38,573 nucleotides of DNA, from contig AUXH01000122.1 of the NCBI GenBank assembly GCA_000482145.1, positions 1 to 38,573 of the forward strand. Direction: 5' to 3'. The notes beneath the pieces are model-generated. The model searched no databases, was not told where the DNA came from, and saw only the letters and a program-made list of their open reading frames with translations. This document shows, piece by piece, positions 1 to 9,352 of this stretch (positions are counted from its first letter, which is position 1; each line of letters starts with the position of its first letter). The stretch comes from Strigomonas culicis (Eukaryota; Euglenozoa; Kinetoplastea; Trypanosomatida; Trypanosomatidae). The translations under genes and the position numbers were made by a program.

Positions 1-19
1 GAGAGAGAGAGAGACGCAG

Positions 20-1855
20 CTAGAGGATACCGTTCTGAAGCGTCTGAAACTGGTCGTAACGACGGGTGCGCCAGTTGTCAGCGCTGTTGGTGACGAGGTC
101 CTTTGTGTACAGCGCAAAATCGGCCTCGGAAAACAGATCATACCGAAAGCGATTCCGCACCTGCGCAACCACCGCGGCGGGGTCCGCCCCAAAGCAGGGC
201 ATCGAATTGTAGGGCACCATGAGTGCGATGAGCGCGAGCAGGTCCTCCGCGCGCTCGCGCGCCGCCTCCAAGCCCTGATACAGCACCACTTTATAGTAAT
301 TAAACGCGTCGCCCGACACGCCGCCGAGCACGTCAATCAGCTCCTGAGATAGCTTAAAGGGCGCCGACTCGAAATTCAAGCCCCCCGGTGACGTGGCAAA
401 GAAGAAGCCAAAATCAATGTGGACCATCTCGCCGGTGCGTACAATCATCAAGTTGCCGTTATGGCGATCCTTAATCTGAAGCATGTAGGAGATGATGCTG
501 TACCCCGCCAGCGTTTCCGCAAAGTTGCGCTGCGCCTCCAAGTACAACTTGGAGTTCTCTTGTTCAAAGGCCTTTACATAGAATTGATAGATGGACGAGA
601 CGCGACAGGCCTTTTTAATTCCATCCATGGAGTTGGAGTTCTCCACCACCTCCAGCAGACCCGAGTCGGAGCTCGTCGGCAGCGCCACGTAGGGGTGCGC
701 GCGGCAGGTCAGGCCCGCCTCGCTCCACACGCGGTCGAACATGTAGATGAGCTGCAGCGCGAGCTCCTCCTGCCGCAGGTCGTCTCCCGCCTTGACAATC
801 ATCGAGTTCATGGACCAGTTCGGGTGCGCGCCCCATGGCGACTCGCGGCGGATGCGCGCGTGGCGCTCCTCGGCGGACTCGCCAAAGGCGCTCTGCAGCG
901 CCTCGTTGGGCGGTGCGGCGCCGGCGCGGCTACTCCGGCTGCGGCTTCTGGAGCCGCCCGCGGCCTCCTCGCCGCTGCTGCTGCTGCTGTCGTCCATGTC
1001 GGCGCCGGGGACATAGACGTCCTGTGAGGCGGAGGACACCTTGAAGGAGCCGTCCTTCTGCCGTAGACGCGACTGCGACGGGTCCGCCAGCGTCGCCGTG
1101 TCGTCCACGACGACTTCGTAGCGGATGAGATACGGCGCGCGCTCGCGGGAGGAGAAGACGGTGCACTCTTCCACCGCGATGTGGACGATCCAGCGCACGT
1201 GGTCGTTGCTGCGGCAGAGGGGGTGCACCAGGCGGAGGGACGCGAGGTGCTCGTTGACCTCCGCGAGCCGCTTTCGCAGCTCTACCTTCCGCTTCGAGCG
1301 GTCCGGGAAGAAGCGCAGCTGGTTGCTCAGGTCGGTCAGAAAGCTGACGAACGCCCGCTCATCGTTGTAGAGCTTCAGGCGCTGCTCCTTGCGCATCACG
1401 ACGTCCGCGTCGGGCCGGTCCTCCCGCGTCAGCGGCGCCGCGTGCGCGCGCCGGCCGGCCCCCGCCAGCACGAGCCTGTCCCACGGCGCGGGCAGCTGCC
1501 GATCCTGGTTGATGGCAACCGTCTCAATACGGTCGTGGATCTTCTTAATCTGATCCGACATCCCAGAGGAGATGAAAAAGTCCGTGATGGCGTCGATGGT
1601 CCACGAGAGCTTCAGCGCCAGCATCAGCGAGTTGCCCGCCAGCCAGTGCAGGAACGAGCTAAGATGTTGCTGAATCTCCGGGTGGGGCTGCGTGATGCAC
1701 ACGTGCGTTACTTGTAACATGCAGTCCTCAATGATGTTCAAGTTGGACTGAAACAGCTTCGCTACTAGTTTGAGGCGCTCCTCGTGGGAAGAGCCACTAG
1801 AACTAAGAGTCTGGAGGGTTTCCAGCAGTTCATGACGTTCCTGCGCCCGCTTCAT
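20..1855 (-). CDS. PI4KB: Phosphatidylinositol 4-kinase, type III beta
   Basis: This 611-aa protein has a C-terminal lipid-kinase domain from about residue 345 to the end. The ATP-binding-lobe segment IVKAGDDLRQE is at 353-363, the catalytic loop KDRHNGN at 462-468 and the metal-binding HIDFGF at 479-484. The C-terminus FQTLQNGIL matches the usual end of PI4K beta enzymes, and YLIRYEV near 242-248 matches their N-lobe entry strand. The family makes PI4P from phosphatidylinositol at the Golgi. Residues 1-100 fit the helical region preceding the kinase. It is shorter than animal PI4KB (about 800 aa) and has an inserted acidic/serine then RS-rich stretch at 288-310. The start is an ATG, about 200 nt downstream of a CT-repeat tract with a CACAG acceptor. 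Family assignment is strong; the cellular role is inferred from the family. Confidence 0.93.
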   Translation of the reverse strand: MKRAQERHELLETLQTLSSSGSSHEERLKLVAKLFQSNLNIIEDCMLQVTHVCITQPHPEIQQHLSSFLHWLAGNSLMLALKLSWTIDAITDFFISSGMSDQIKKIHDRIETVAINQDRQLPAPWDRLVLAGAGRRAHAAPLTREDRPDADVVMRKEQRLKLYNDERAFVSFLTDLSNQLRFFPDRSKRKVELRKRLAEVNEHLASLRLVHPLCRSNDHVRWIVHIAVEECTVFSSRERAPYLIRYEVVVDDTATLADPSQSRLRQKDGSFKVSSASQDVYVPGADMDDSSSSSGEEAAGGSRSRSRSSRAGAAPPNEALQSAFGESAEERHARIRRESPWGAHPNWSMNSMIVKAGDDLRQEELALQLIYMFDRVWSEAGLTCRAHPYVALPTSSDSGLLEVVENSNSMDGIKKACRVSSIYQFYVKAFEQENSKLYLEAQRNFAETLAGYSIISYMLQIKDRHNGNLMIVRTGEMVHIDFGFFFATSPGGLNFESAPFKLSQELIDVLGGVSGDAFNYYKVVLYQGLEAARERAEDLLALIALMVPYNSMPCFGADPAAVVAQVRNRFRYDLFSEADFALYTKDLVTNSADNWRTRRYDQFQTLQNGIL

Positions 1856-2066
1856 GTCGCGCTAAAGTGAGAAATCAGAATTAAAAAAAAAGACGAAAAA
1901 ACGTCGTCGGCACCAATGAAACAACAATACAACAAAACCAACTACACTGATGTAAGTATATTTACAGTAGTTTTATGGATGAGTAAACACACCAACAAAG
2001 AAGTAGCCTCCACGTGATTAAACTCTAAAGCAGTTTCAGCACGAACAACGACTAGAGACTGTGAAA

Positions 2067-2107
<41 letters not shown>

Positions 2108-2296
2108 GTAGAGGCTTTTTTTTTCTGGTAAGAGTAGTCCACACGATTCATGAAAAGGGAGAAGTGGCATACTATCACCATACCATCCCTCAGTTACATT
2201 GTTATAAAGCACTCATGTTGTTTCAGCTGGGTACCAAATAGTTTACATATGTACAGAAAACCAAAAAAAAAAGCAACGAGAAAAGCGCTCCATCGT
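1856..2296. other. Intergenic spacer with trans-splicing signals
   Basis: This is the 3' flank of the gene on the right and the 5' flank of the PI4K gene. It holds a GA microsatellite (CT on the sense strand) and A-runs. No further gene is seen. Confidence 0.6.
2059..2106 (-). promoter_or_regulatory. Probable spliced-leader acceptor for the PI4K gene
   Basis: On the minus strand an 18-unit CT repeat (plus 2071-2106) is followed by TTTGTTTCACAG, with the AG at 2059-2060. This is the pyrimidine-tract-plus-AG arrangement used for trans-splicing in kinetoplastids, and it would give a 5' UTR of about 200 nt. Repeat length may vary between strains. A second, weaker tract lies near 1882-1900. Confidence 0.55.
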
Positions 2297-4759
2297 TCAG
2301 CTCTTCTCACAACTCACATTCTCTATCTTTATTTGATCACGCAAAAAGTCTTTTTGCAATCGATCGGACGTTGACCGGAGCAATTTCTTCACCTGTTCCG
2401 CTTCGTCAAGGATGTTGAACATGGAGACCATCGGCACCGTCCGCAACTCGTCCGGGAATGCAGGCAACGGCTTGTGCGCGGTGACACGTGACTGGCAGCC
2501 GTCCTTCAGCAGCTCGATGAGGGCTTCCTTCCGTCGCAGGCCCTCGTGCGCGGCGCGCTCATTCTTCTCCACCGTGCGACGGTACGGGACGTCGCGGGCA
2601 CTATCATACGGCAGCGTCGCGGTGCCCTCCTCCTGAGGCGGGGCGCCCGTCGACGACCCCGGTGCCGGCAGCTTGGCGTGCGCCGCGAGGGCGACGCGCA
2701 GTACGTGCGAGATGTCGGGTATGTCGCGCGAGCTGGCGTGCGTCTGGTGCAGCGTCACCTCCACCAGGATGCACACAAACTGGCTGAAGGTCAGCGGCGT
2801 CTCGCGCGTCAGGGCGCGGCCCGCCGCCCCCGGCGCCACAGCCCCGGTGTCGACACCGTCGCCCGTCGCTACTTGCGCGTCGAAGAAACTCTCGGCGGCC
2901 GCCCCACACGCCGCCTCCGCGTTCGCGGAGGGGCCGAGCAGCTTCACGTCCTCGCACACCTTGATGAAAGCCCCGACGTTCACACAGTCCGCGGGTAAAC
3001 GGTCCGCGGTGCTGGCCTCTGCCTGCTCGGACTCGAGCGCGGCCTGCTCCTTGGCAAACAGGTCGCGCAGCGTGGAGACGACAAAGTGGTCCAAGCGCTG
3101 TTGTACGCTGGAGGACATCAAAATGATGTCCTGTGGGGTGCCGAGGTCCGCCGTCCCATGCTCCAGCCGCAGCGACACCTTCACACGCCGCACCGGCGTG
3201 AAGACCAGATGCGACGGCCGTTCCTCGCCGCTGCGGGAAGGGGACGCTTCCTGGAATTGGACGGCAAGCTGATAACGGTCGATGTGGCGCAGCGCAGGAA
3301 GAATGTCTACCTCTGTCAGGTGCTCGTTGCACGCCCAGTACTCCAGCGCGCGCGTCGAGTCCAGGTATATCGCGCACGCAGGGGGGGCGCGGCGCGCGCG
3401 CTCACTCGTGAGGCCCAGCTGCACCATGGACTGCGCGTGCGCTGTCTCGAAGGCCGTGCGCGCGCTGGAGTCGAACTGCGTCGTAAACAGCTTTGACGCC
3501 GTCACCGCCACGGACGCACCGGCGGCCTCCGACGACGTGAGAGGGGGCTGCTGGGCAGCCTGCAGCATGGCGCCCGCCTTCTGCCTGCGGCCTAGCAGCT
3601 GCTTCATCTTCGCTCGGTCCATGAGCCGCATCGGCCACGCGGTGGCCGCCGCAACCTCCGTCGCTGGATGGGTCGGGGTCTGGAGGAAGAAGCCTCCCAC
3701 GAGAACGGTGGACACCATTTCGATGGGGACGCGCTTCGGGTACACAAACGCCAGCTCAGGCTTCAACTGCTCGTACTGATTCGTGAAGAGCGGGTCCGCG
3801 GCCAGCAGCTCCTTTGCGCTCGCCGTGCCCGCCGTCGACGGCAGGTCGCACACCGCCGGGATGAGGCGCTCCTCGAAGAAGGACCACACCTTGGCGCAGA
3901 TGGTGCGGTGGTGCGGGTAGCGCCGCATGTCGGCGTACGCCACCACCGCGAGCATCAGTAAAACGTCCACGAACGCGTCCAGCCCCAGGCGCTTCTCCTC
4001 CTCGGCCTCCTCCACGGCATCCATGACGTCGGCCGAGCCCTGTACGAGGCGCGCACACTGCAGCCAGCTGGAAAGGGTCAGGAAGGGCTTGTAGTTGAAG
4101 ATGGCGGCTGCGCTCGCCCGCTGCAGGGGGGAGAAGTCACTGAATAGGTCTTGCAGAAAATGAATGTAGGTCTCCTTGGACAGCGCACCGCCCTCCGCGT
4201 AGTGCGCAAAGAGGGGCATGATGACCTTCTCCTCGTACGAGCTCACGATGTGGGTGATCACCGCGTTCGTGAAGGGCGACCAGCGGTTGCACAGCGGATC
4301 GAGTCGAACCGTGGAGTTCTTGTGGATCGTGTGCGCAAAAATGTACTGCTTCAAGTACACGCCGGCGGTATAATGCACGCTCTCCTCCAAGTGCACCTTG
4401 TCCTCCGCCGAAAGCGAAACAATCGTATGCAGGGACTCCTTCCCCTCCTTCACCATATCATTCGACTTCTTGGTTTGGAAGCAGCGAACGCTGATGATAT
4501 TCATCATGTCAGTGAAGCTATCAAACCCGACGACGCCACGGTTTTCCGGCAAGTAAGCGACGTCGTCGGGGGAGCTGTGCTTGTGCCAAAGCCGCTCTAC
4601 AAGTTCAGGATACACGCCACTCGATGCGCCGATTAACTCGGCCGAAATCAGCATAATATGAAACCCATTGAAAGTGAGCTTTCTTCGCGTGAGAGAGCTG
4701 CCATGGCACAGTGCAACGTCAAACAGCACTTCCCACGGATGCTCCGCTGATGCAGCCAT
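2297..4759 (-). CDS. Conserved-looking protein with EF-hand/p25-like segments
   Basis: I do not recognise this 820-aa protein as a named family. Three stretches share a pattern of helix, short polar loop, then a hydrophobic strand/helix: about 50-95 (ending GFDSFTDMMNIISVRCF), 193-280 (ending GLDAFVDVLLMLAVVAYA) and 595-672 (AFIKVCEDVKLLGP through TFSQFVCILVEVTLHQ). This resembles the degenerate EF-hand-like fold of p25-alpha/TPPP and some flagellar proteins; canonical calcium loops are not obvious. Residues 690-730 look disordered and 735-805 helical. The frame is open for 82 codons upstream, but that part begins at a non-ATG codon and includes a translated TG repeat, so I start at the first in-frame ATG (MAASAEHPWE). 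A microtubule or flagellar role would be speculation. Confidence 0.8.
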   Translation of the reverse strand: MAASAEHPWEVLFDVALCHGSSLTRRKLTFNGFHIMLISAELIGASSGVYPELVERLWHKHSSPDDVAYLPENRGVVGFDSFTDMMNIISVRCFQTKKSNDMVKEGKESLHTIVSLSAEDKVHLEESVHYTAGVYLKQYIFAHTIHKNSTVRLDPLCNRWSPFTNAVITHIVSSYEEKVIMPLFAHYAEGGALSKETYIHFLQDLFSDFSPLQRASAAAIFNYKPFLTLSSWLQCARLVQGSADVMDAVEEAEEEKRLGLDAFVDVLLMLAVVAYADMRRYPHHRTICAKVWSFFEERLIPAVCDLPSTAGTASAKELLAADPLFTNQYEQLKPELAFVYPKRVPIEMVSTVLVGGFFLQTPTHPATEVAAATAWPMRLMDRAKMKQLLGRRQKAGAMLQAAQQPPLTSSEAAGASVAVTASKLFTTQFDSSARTAFETAHAQSMVQLGLTSERARRAPPACAIYLDSTRALEYWACNEHLTEVDILPALRHIDRYQLAVQFQEASPSRSGEERPSHLVFTPVRRVKVSLRLEHGTADLGTPQDIILMSSSVQQRLDHFVVSTLRDLFAKEQAALESEQAEASTADRLPADCVNVGAFIKVCEDVKLLGPSANAEAACGAAAESFFDAQVATGDGVDTGAVAPGAAGRALTRETPLTFSQFVCILVEVTLHQTHASSRDIPDISHVLRVALAAHAKLPAPGSSTGAPPQEEGTATLPYDSARDVPYRRTVEKNERAAHEGLRRKEALIELLKDGCQSRVTAHKPLPAFPDELRTVPMVSMFNILDEAEQVKKLLRSTSDRLQKDFLRDQIKIENVSCEKS

Positions 4760-5164
4760 GATGCAGAGGTGCTTGCTTTCAGTACGGATTGCTCCTGAAA
4801 CTATCAACCGGATACTGTGTGTGTGTGTGTGTGTGTAATGCGGAATGAAAGGGAGAGAAAAGGTATGGCATATATCTCTGGTGCTGTTATAGTTGTTTTT
4901 GAGTGGGCAGCACCATATGGGATGTGCCGATGAGCAGATCCATCGACGTACACATTGTGTGGTGATGTTTGGATGCAATGTACATCTCGTTGAAACAGAG
5001 ATCATTCAAATGTATATTATGATTGCCTTCTCTCTTTCTTTAAAAGCCCAACAATAATGTGTATCGTGCTATGAAACAACATAAACAAGAGAAAACGAAA
5101 CAACAAATGAAGTACAATGCCAGAGGAAACGAAACGATAGAGAAGAAGTACCTCCACCTTTTGT
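4760..5164. other. Intergenic spacer with TG repeat
   Basis: The spacer contains a TG microsatellite at 4816-4836 and purine-rich stretches at 4849-4861 and 5090-5150 (pyrimidine on the sense strand). I see no gene. Confidence 0.5.
4816..4836. repeat. TG dinucleotide repeat
   Basis: About ten TG units lie just upstream of the start of the 820-aa gene. They read as alternating Thr-His in the open frame before the ATG, which argues that this part is untranslated leader. Confidence 0.85.
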
Positions 5165-7636
5165 CTACGACCAGCGCCGCATAAATGGGTTTTGCAGCTC
5201 TCCCTCCATACCGGTGTCGTCCTCCTGTTGCGGGGTCGAAGCAAAGAGCCGCGAACGAACCGGGGGAGACGCTTGGCCTGGACTCAACGATTCGCTGGAG
5301 CCCACCTGCTGCTGCGGCGGCGGCTCTCGGGACGGCGAGAGGGACGGATGGGGCGGTGCCGGCTGAGGCGGCGCTTGCGGCGGGTGCTGCTGCTCGGACG
5401 GCGCCGGGCCGTGTGGCGCCGACGGCGGGCGTGGAGTGCTGTTGTCCGGGGTCGGCGGTGGCAGCGGGCTCTTCTTGGGCAGGCTCGGAAACGGGGACGG
5501 AGGCCCTTGTGTGGCGTCCTTAGGGTGGCCGCCCTGCGGCGGCGGCGGCGGGGCGCCCCCCGGCGGTGGGCCGGCGGCCGGCCGCGGCCCGGGTTGGGGC
5601 GCCGGCTGCTTCCCCTTCGGCAGTGCCGCCGGCGGGGGCGCAGGCGCCGCCGCAGCGGACGGTGCGCGCGCCGCGGGGGTGGCGCTGGTCGGTGAGGCCG
5701 CACGCCCCTCTTCCTTCTCGTCATCGGCACGGCAGCCACCGCGCCATGCAAAGATGCTCGTTGCCAACGCAATGACGATGGTGGTTCCGAACAACACGAA
5801 CTTGTTGCGAAAGCTAAACAACACCTCCTGGTGCGGGTCCGCTTCGTACCGGCTCAGGTTGTAGCCCTTGGACTTGACGCGGGCCTCCAGCTCCGCCACC
5901 ACCTCGTCGTCGCTGTGCTGCGCGGGGGGCGGCGTGCGCACCGGGGGGTCCGGCTCACGCGGCGGCACATACGGCGCTAGCGTGGGCGCAGCCGCCTCCC
6001 GGGGGGCCGGCGTCGGCTCGATGCGAGGGGCAGCGTCGTCCGCCGCCTGCTCGTCCTCCTCGTCATCATACGCGTCGTCGTCGTCGTCGCCGTCGTCGGA
6101 CTCATCCTCGGCGTCGTCCAGCTCGTCTGTCACGCTGGGGTGGGCCGGCGCCGGTGCGTCCGCCGGCCGTGCTTCCGACGCGGCTGCGTCACCGCTTGCG
6201 CTTGGGCTCTGCGGCGTGGGTGGCGCCCTCTCCTGAGCCTCTTCGGTGACCGCCTCGGCACCGGAGGGGGTGGCAGCGGCCTCCTCCGCCGGGCGCGCGG
6301 CCGCGTCGGCCTGCTGCGCCTCTCCTTCGCCCGCAGCGACCGGCGCGCCGTCGATGATCGCATCGCGCAGAAGCCCATACCGGTTCACGTCGGCCTTCTT
6401 CTGCGCCCTTGCGTCCTCGGCGGCCTTCCACTCTGCAGCGGCGCTCTCGACGGTGCCATCGACGGCTTCCATCACGTCAAGGATGCTGTCCACTGTGCTC
6501 TCCAACTGGTCGAGCAGCGGGCGCAGCGCCGCGCTCTGCCCAGCTGCCTGTGTGATATCGCCCAGCGCCATGGACAGAGTGGCGCTTTCGGTCGAGAGTC
6601 GCTGCAGGTTACTCAACGAGCGGAGCAGCAGCTCTATTTGCGGCTGCACCTCTTGCGCATAGCGCGCCTTCGCCTGCTCTTGGCGCGCGTCCATAGCCGC
6701 GATGTCAGCCTCCAGCTTCGCCACGGTGTCTCGGATGCCATCGAGCTGCTTCCTCTTTTCCACCTCTCGGGTGCTGGCCTCCTGCAGCCGCCGCGCGTGC
6801 TCCTCCGCGGCGCGGCGCAGCTCCTCCTCTCGCTGCTGCTCGAGGCGGCGCTGCTCGTCCTCGAGGCGGCGCAGCTGCTCCTGCCGCTGCTGCTCCTCCT
6901 CCTGCTGCCGCAGCTCCAGCAAGCGCTTTTGCTCCTCCAGGAGGTGAATCTCCTCCAGCTGCGCCTGGTGCTTGCGCCGCGCCTCCTTCAGCCTCTCCTC
7001 CTCCGCCTGCAGATCCGCCAGACGCCGCGCCTCCTCCTGTCTGCGGCTTTCCTCCAGCTCGTCGAGTCGCTTCTGTTCGGCCTCCGCCCGCTGGCGCTGC
7101 TCCTCCTCTAAGCGCTGCTTCTCCTCCTCCAACTGGCGGATCTGCGCCTCGCGCTCAAGGCGCTCCTTCTCCGCCTCCAGCGCCTTGAGCCGCCGCGCCT
7201 CCGCCTCCTGCCTCCGCTGCCGCTCGACCTCTTCGGCCGCCCGCCGGCGCTCCGCCTCCGCCTCCTCCTGCCGCTGGCGCTCCGCCTCCGCCTCCTCCCG
7301 CCGCTGGCGCTCCGCCTCCGCGGCGCGCGCCGCGGCCGCCTCCTCCTCCCGCCGCCGGCGCACCATGGCGTCCAGGCTCGGCGCCGTCGTCGCGTCGCCC
7401 GCCACGCCGGCCGCGGGGGCCGCCGGCGCAGGGGCCGCGGTGGACGTCCCGTTGCCGGTGGTCGCGCGCAGCTTCGCGACGACCTCCTCCAACTGCCGGA
7501 TCCGATCGAGGAGCGCATCGCCGCTCTCAGTGGTCTCCGGCGCTACGGCGGCCTGCGCACAGCTGGCCGCCACCAAAAGGGCTACCGTCACAGCAAAAAC
7601 AAAAAGCGCGCAGCGAGTGAACTGTGGACGACGCAT
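5165..7636 (-). CDS. Large coiled-coil, proline-rich type I membrane protein
   Basis: This 823-aa protein has a clear signal peptide (about 1-29, hydrophobic core ALFVFAVTVALLVAA). A long charged coiled coil rich in R/E/Q/A runs from about 90 to 345, then a second helical stretch to about 415. Next come an Ala/Pro/Glu-rich linker with a dense Asp/Glu block at 505-530, one transmembrane helix at about 613-631, and a 190-residue proline-rich tail. The predicted layout is a lumenal or extracellular coiled coil with a cytosolic proline-rich tail. I recognise no enzyme domain. The frame is open 5 codons further up but that codon is TTG; the ATG used gives a canonical signal peptide and lies 25 nt below a CAAG acceptor at 7661-7662. 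A structural or tethering role is only a guess. Confidence 0.85.
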   Translation of the reverse strand: MRRPQFTRCALFVFAVTVALLVAASCAQAAVAPETTESGDALLDRIRQLEEVVAKLRATTGNGTSTAAPAPAAPAAGVAGDATTAPSLDAMVRRRREEEAAAARAAEAERQRREEAEAERQRQEEAEAERRRAAEEVERQRRQEAEARRLKALEAEKERLEREAQIRQLEEEKQRLEEEQRQRAEAEQKRLDELEESRRQEEARRLADLQAEEERLKEARRKHQAQLEEIHLLEEQKRLLELRQQEEEQQRQEQLRRLEDEQRRLEQQREEELRRAAEEHARRLQEASTREVEKRKQLDGIRDTVAKLEADIAAMDARQEQAKARYAQEVQPQIELLLRSLSNLQRLSTESATLSMALGDITQAAGQSAALRPLLDQLESTVDSILDVMEAVDGTVESAAAEWKAAEDARAQKKADVNRYGLLRDAIIDGAPVAAGEGEAQQADAAARPAEEAAATPSGAEAVTEEAQERAPPTPQSPSASGDAAASEARPADAPAPAHPSVTDELDDAEDESDDGDDDDDAYDDEEDEQAADDAAPRIEPTPAPREAAAPTLAPYVPPREPDPPVRTPPPAQHSDDEVVAELEARVKSKGYNLSRYEADPHQEVLFSFRNKFVLFGTTIVIALATSIFAWRGGCRADDEKEEGRAASPTSATPAARAPSAAAAPAPPPAALPKGKQPAPQPGPRPAAGPPPGGAPPPPPQGGHPKDATQGPPSPFPSLPKKSPLPPPTPDNSTPRPPSAPHGPAPSEQQHPPQAPPQPAPPHPSLSPSREPPPQQQVGSSESLSPGQASPPVRSRLFASTPQQEDDTGMEGELQNPFMRRWS

Positions 7637-7988
7637 CTCAAAAGAAAGCAAAATCTATCACTTGAAAAGCAGAAAGAAAACACCCGTGTGTGAAACCGAG
7701 CAGACGACGGGGAGGAGGAGGGGGGGGGAGAGTTGAAAGCAAGTGAGCCACTCACGACGGATGAACTGTCACACCATCGTCTTGGTGAGTGATCGTGTCG
7801 TCGAGGAACAGCAGAAAGGGAAGGAAGGGAAACTGATGATGAGAATAGTATCATCGGTGTAATGGCAACAGGAATTGATTTTTGTTTTGTTTTTGTTTTG
7901 TTTTTGTTTTTTGTTGTCTTCGTGGCTCTAGTGTATGTACATGTTGAGGAAACGAAGGTGATCTAGTAGTGAAAACGGAGTGTGTGGC
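7637..7988. other. Intergenic spacer with G-run and T/G-rich tract
   Basis: A purine block at 7710-7735 (pyrimidine on the sense strand) is the likely trans-splicing tract of the coiled-coil gene. A TTTTG-type repeat lies at 7877-7915. I see no gene. Confidence 0.5.
7877..7915. repeat. TTTTG-type simple repeat
   Basis: Alternating T4/T5-G units lie in the spacer downstream of the ankyrin gene. This is low complexity with no other signal. Confidence 0.8.
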
Positions 7989-9008
7989 TCACTTGCGGGG
8001 TGCTACAAAGAACTCCGTCTCCGGCTCGCCATCCAGGTCGGCGACCGAGACGGGCTTCTTCGCGCCGTCCTCCGTGTTCACCACCATGGACGTGCCGCCT
8101 ATGCGGGGCAGCTTGGCGGGCGGGCGGTTCTGAAGCTCCTTCGGGACCTCCGGCGGCGCGTCGTACCCCACCTCCTCCAGCGTGCGGCAGGGGCCGTAGG
8201 AGGCGCCCGTCAGCGGGTCGTGCGTGCGGGTCTTGGGCTGCGGCACCTTGATCGCCACGACCTCCATCGGCTCGAGGCGGGGCGCCGCGGCCACCGGCAC
8301 GGAGCCGCGACGGAGCTGCTCGCTAAACGCCTTGTCCGTGTTCGCGCGGTCGACCATCTCGGCGGACGACATGAAGGGCTGCGGCAGCTGGCGCAGCTCG
8401 GCGTCCGCCTCGGCCTTGGCGTGGCGGAGGTCCTTGGCGTCCGCCTTCAGCACCACCACGACGTGCTTGAACCCCTTCTCCGACGCGATGTAGAGCGGCG
8501 TCTTGCCGTCCATGTCGGGTATCGCCGCGTTGGCGCCGGCGCCCAGCAGCAGGCAGACCGTCTCGTGGCGTCCCATCTTGGCGGCGCTGAAGAGCGGCGT
8601 CTCCTGCCTGCTGTTGCGGACGTTGACGTCGGCCTTGTGCTTGAGGAGGTAGGTGGTCAGCGCCACGTTGCCGAGCCGGGCCGCCACGTGCAGCGCCGTC
8701 TCCCTCAGCCCGCCGTTCGTCTGGTTGACGTCGGCCCCGGCCCTCAGCAGCAGGTCCGCGACGTCCTCGCGGCCGTTGAACACGGCGATGTAGAAGGGCG
8801 TCTCCTCGTCGGCGCCCTTCGCGTCCACCTGGGCCCCGAGCCGCAGCAGCTCGGACACCACCGTGGACGGGACGGACGTGCGCATTGCCGCCACATAAAG
8901 CGGCGTGAAGCCCTCTTCGTCCGGCCTGTTCACGGTGGCGGCCGTGCAGAGCTTCTTGAGCGCGGCCACGTCGTTCTTCAAGATTGCAGCCGTGATCTCA
9001 GAAGACAT
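7989..9008 (-). CDS. Ankyrin-repeat protein
   Basis: This 339-aa protein has about five consecutive ankyrin repeats covering residues 33-195. Typical cores are GFTPLYVAA (33-41), ETPFYIAVFNGREDVADLLL, ETALHVAARLGN, ETPLFSAAKMGR and KTPLYIASEKG, with the usual GA-D-V turns between them. Residues 196-339 lack repeats and include a Pro-rich segment. Ankyrin repeats are protein-binding scaffolds; no catalytic domain is visible, so the partner is unknown. The frame extends 5 codons further to a TTG, but I start at the ATG (MSSEITAAIL). A CGACAG acceptor at 9127-9128, preceded by a long pyrimidine tract, would give a leader of about 118 nt. Confidence 0.88.
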   Translation of the reverse strand: MSSEITAAILKNDVAALKKLCTAATVNRPDEEGFTPLYVAAMRTSVPSTVVSELLRLGAQVDAKGADEETPFYIAVFNGREDVADLLLRAGADVNQTNGGLRETALHVAARLGNVALTTYLLKHKADVNVRNSRQETPLFSAAKMGRHETVCLLLGAGANAAIPDMDGKTPLYIASEKGFKHVVVVLKADAKDLRHAKAEADAELRQLPQPFMSSAEMVDRANTDKAFSEQLRRGSVPVAAAPRLEPMEVVAIKVPQPKTRTHDPLTGASYGPCRTLEEVGYDAPPEVPKELQNRPPAKLPRIGGTSMVVNTEDGAKKPVSVADLDGEPETEFFVAPRK

Positions 9009-9352
9009 CGCCGGTAGAAACAAGGAAAGAGAGAATGAAAAAAAAAAAAGTAGGGGTTCTAATCTATGTTAATCGATATCTCGTTTCGCGCGTAGATCGT
9101 CTCGGTTTTGGTAACGATACAACTTTCTGTCGATAGAGGACAAGATAAAAAAAAAAATGAAGGAAGAGAAAAGGGAAGAAAGAGAAAAAAGAAAAGTAGA
9201 GAGAAAAGTGGGCGCAGCGCACTAGTTGCAGTACAACCACCGCAAAGCACATTCTTAGCTTTCTTAAACGCGCATCGATGTGAAGGACAAACGTCTTTAG
9301 ATTGTTAGTGTATTAATCGGTACTGTGCGCGACGCGAGAGACATCCTTTGCG
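9009..9352. other. Intergenic spacer
   Basis: The sense strand has a long pyrimidine tract (plus 9145-9210, A/G-rich) followed by CGACAG. This is the probable processing signal for the ankyrin gene. Nothing else is seen. Confidence 0.5.
9127..9210 (-). promoter_or_regulatory. Probable trans-splice acceptor of the ankyrin gene
   Basis: On the minus strand a C/T-rich run of about 60 nt ends in CTATCGACAG, with the AG at 9127-9128. A closer T-run lies near 9040 but no AG falls between it and the ATG, so this upstream site is the better candidate. Confidence 0.5.

Noticed and set aside
4760..5005. 82-codon upstream extension of the 820-aa protein
   Set aside because: It begins at a non-ATG codon and reads through a TG microsatellite as Thr-His repeats, so it is more likely leader sequence.
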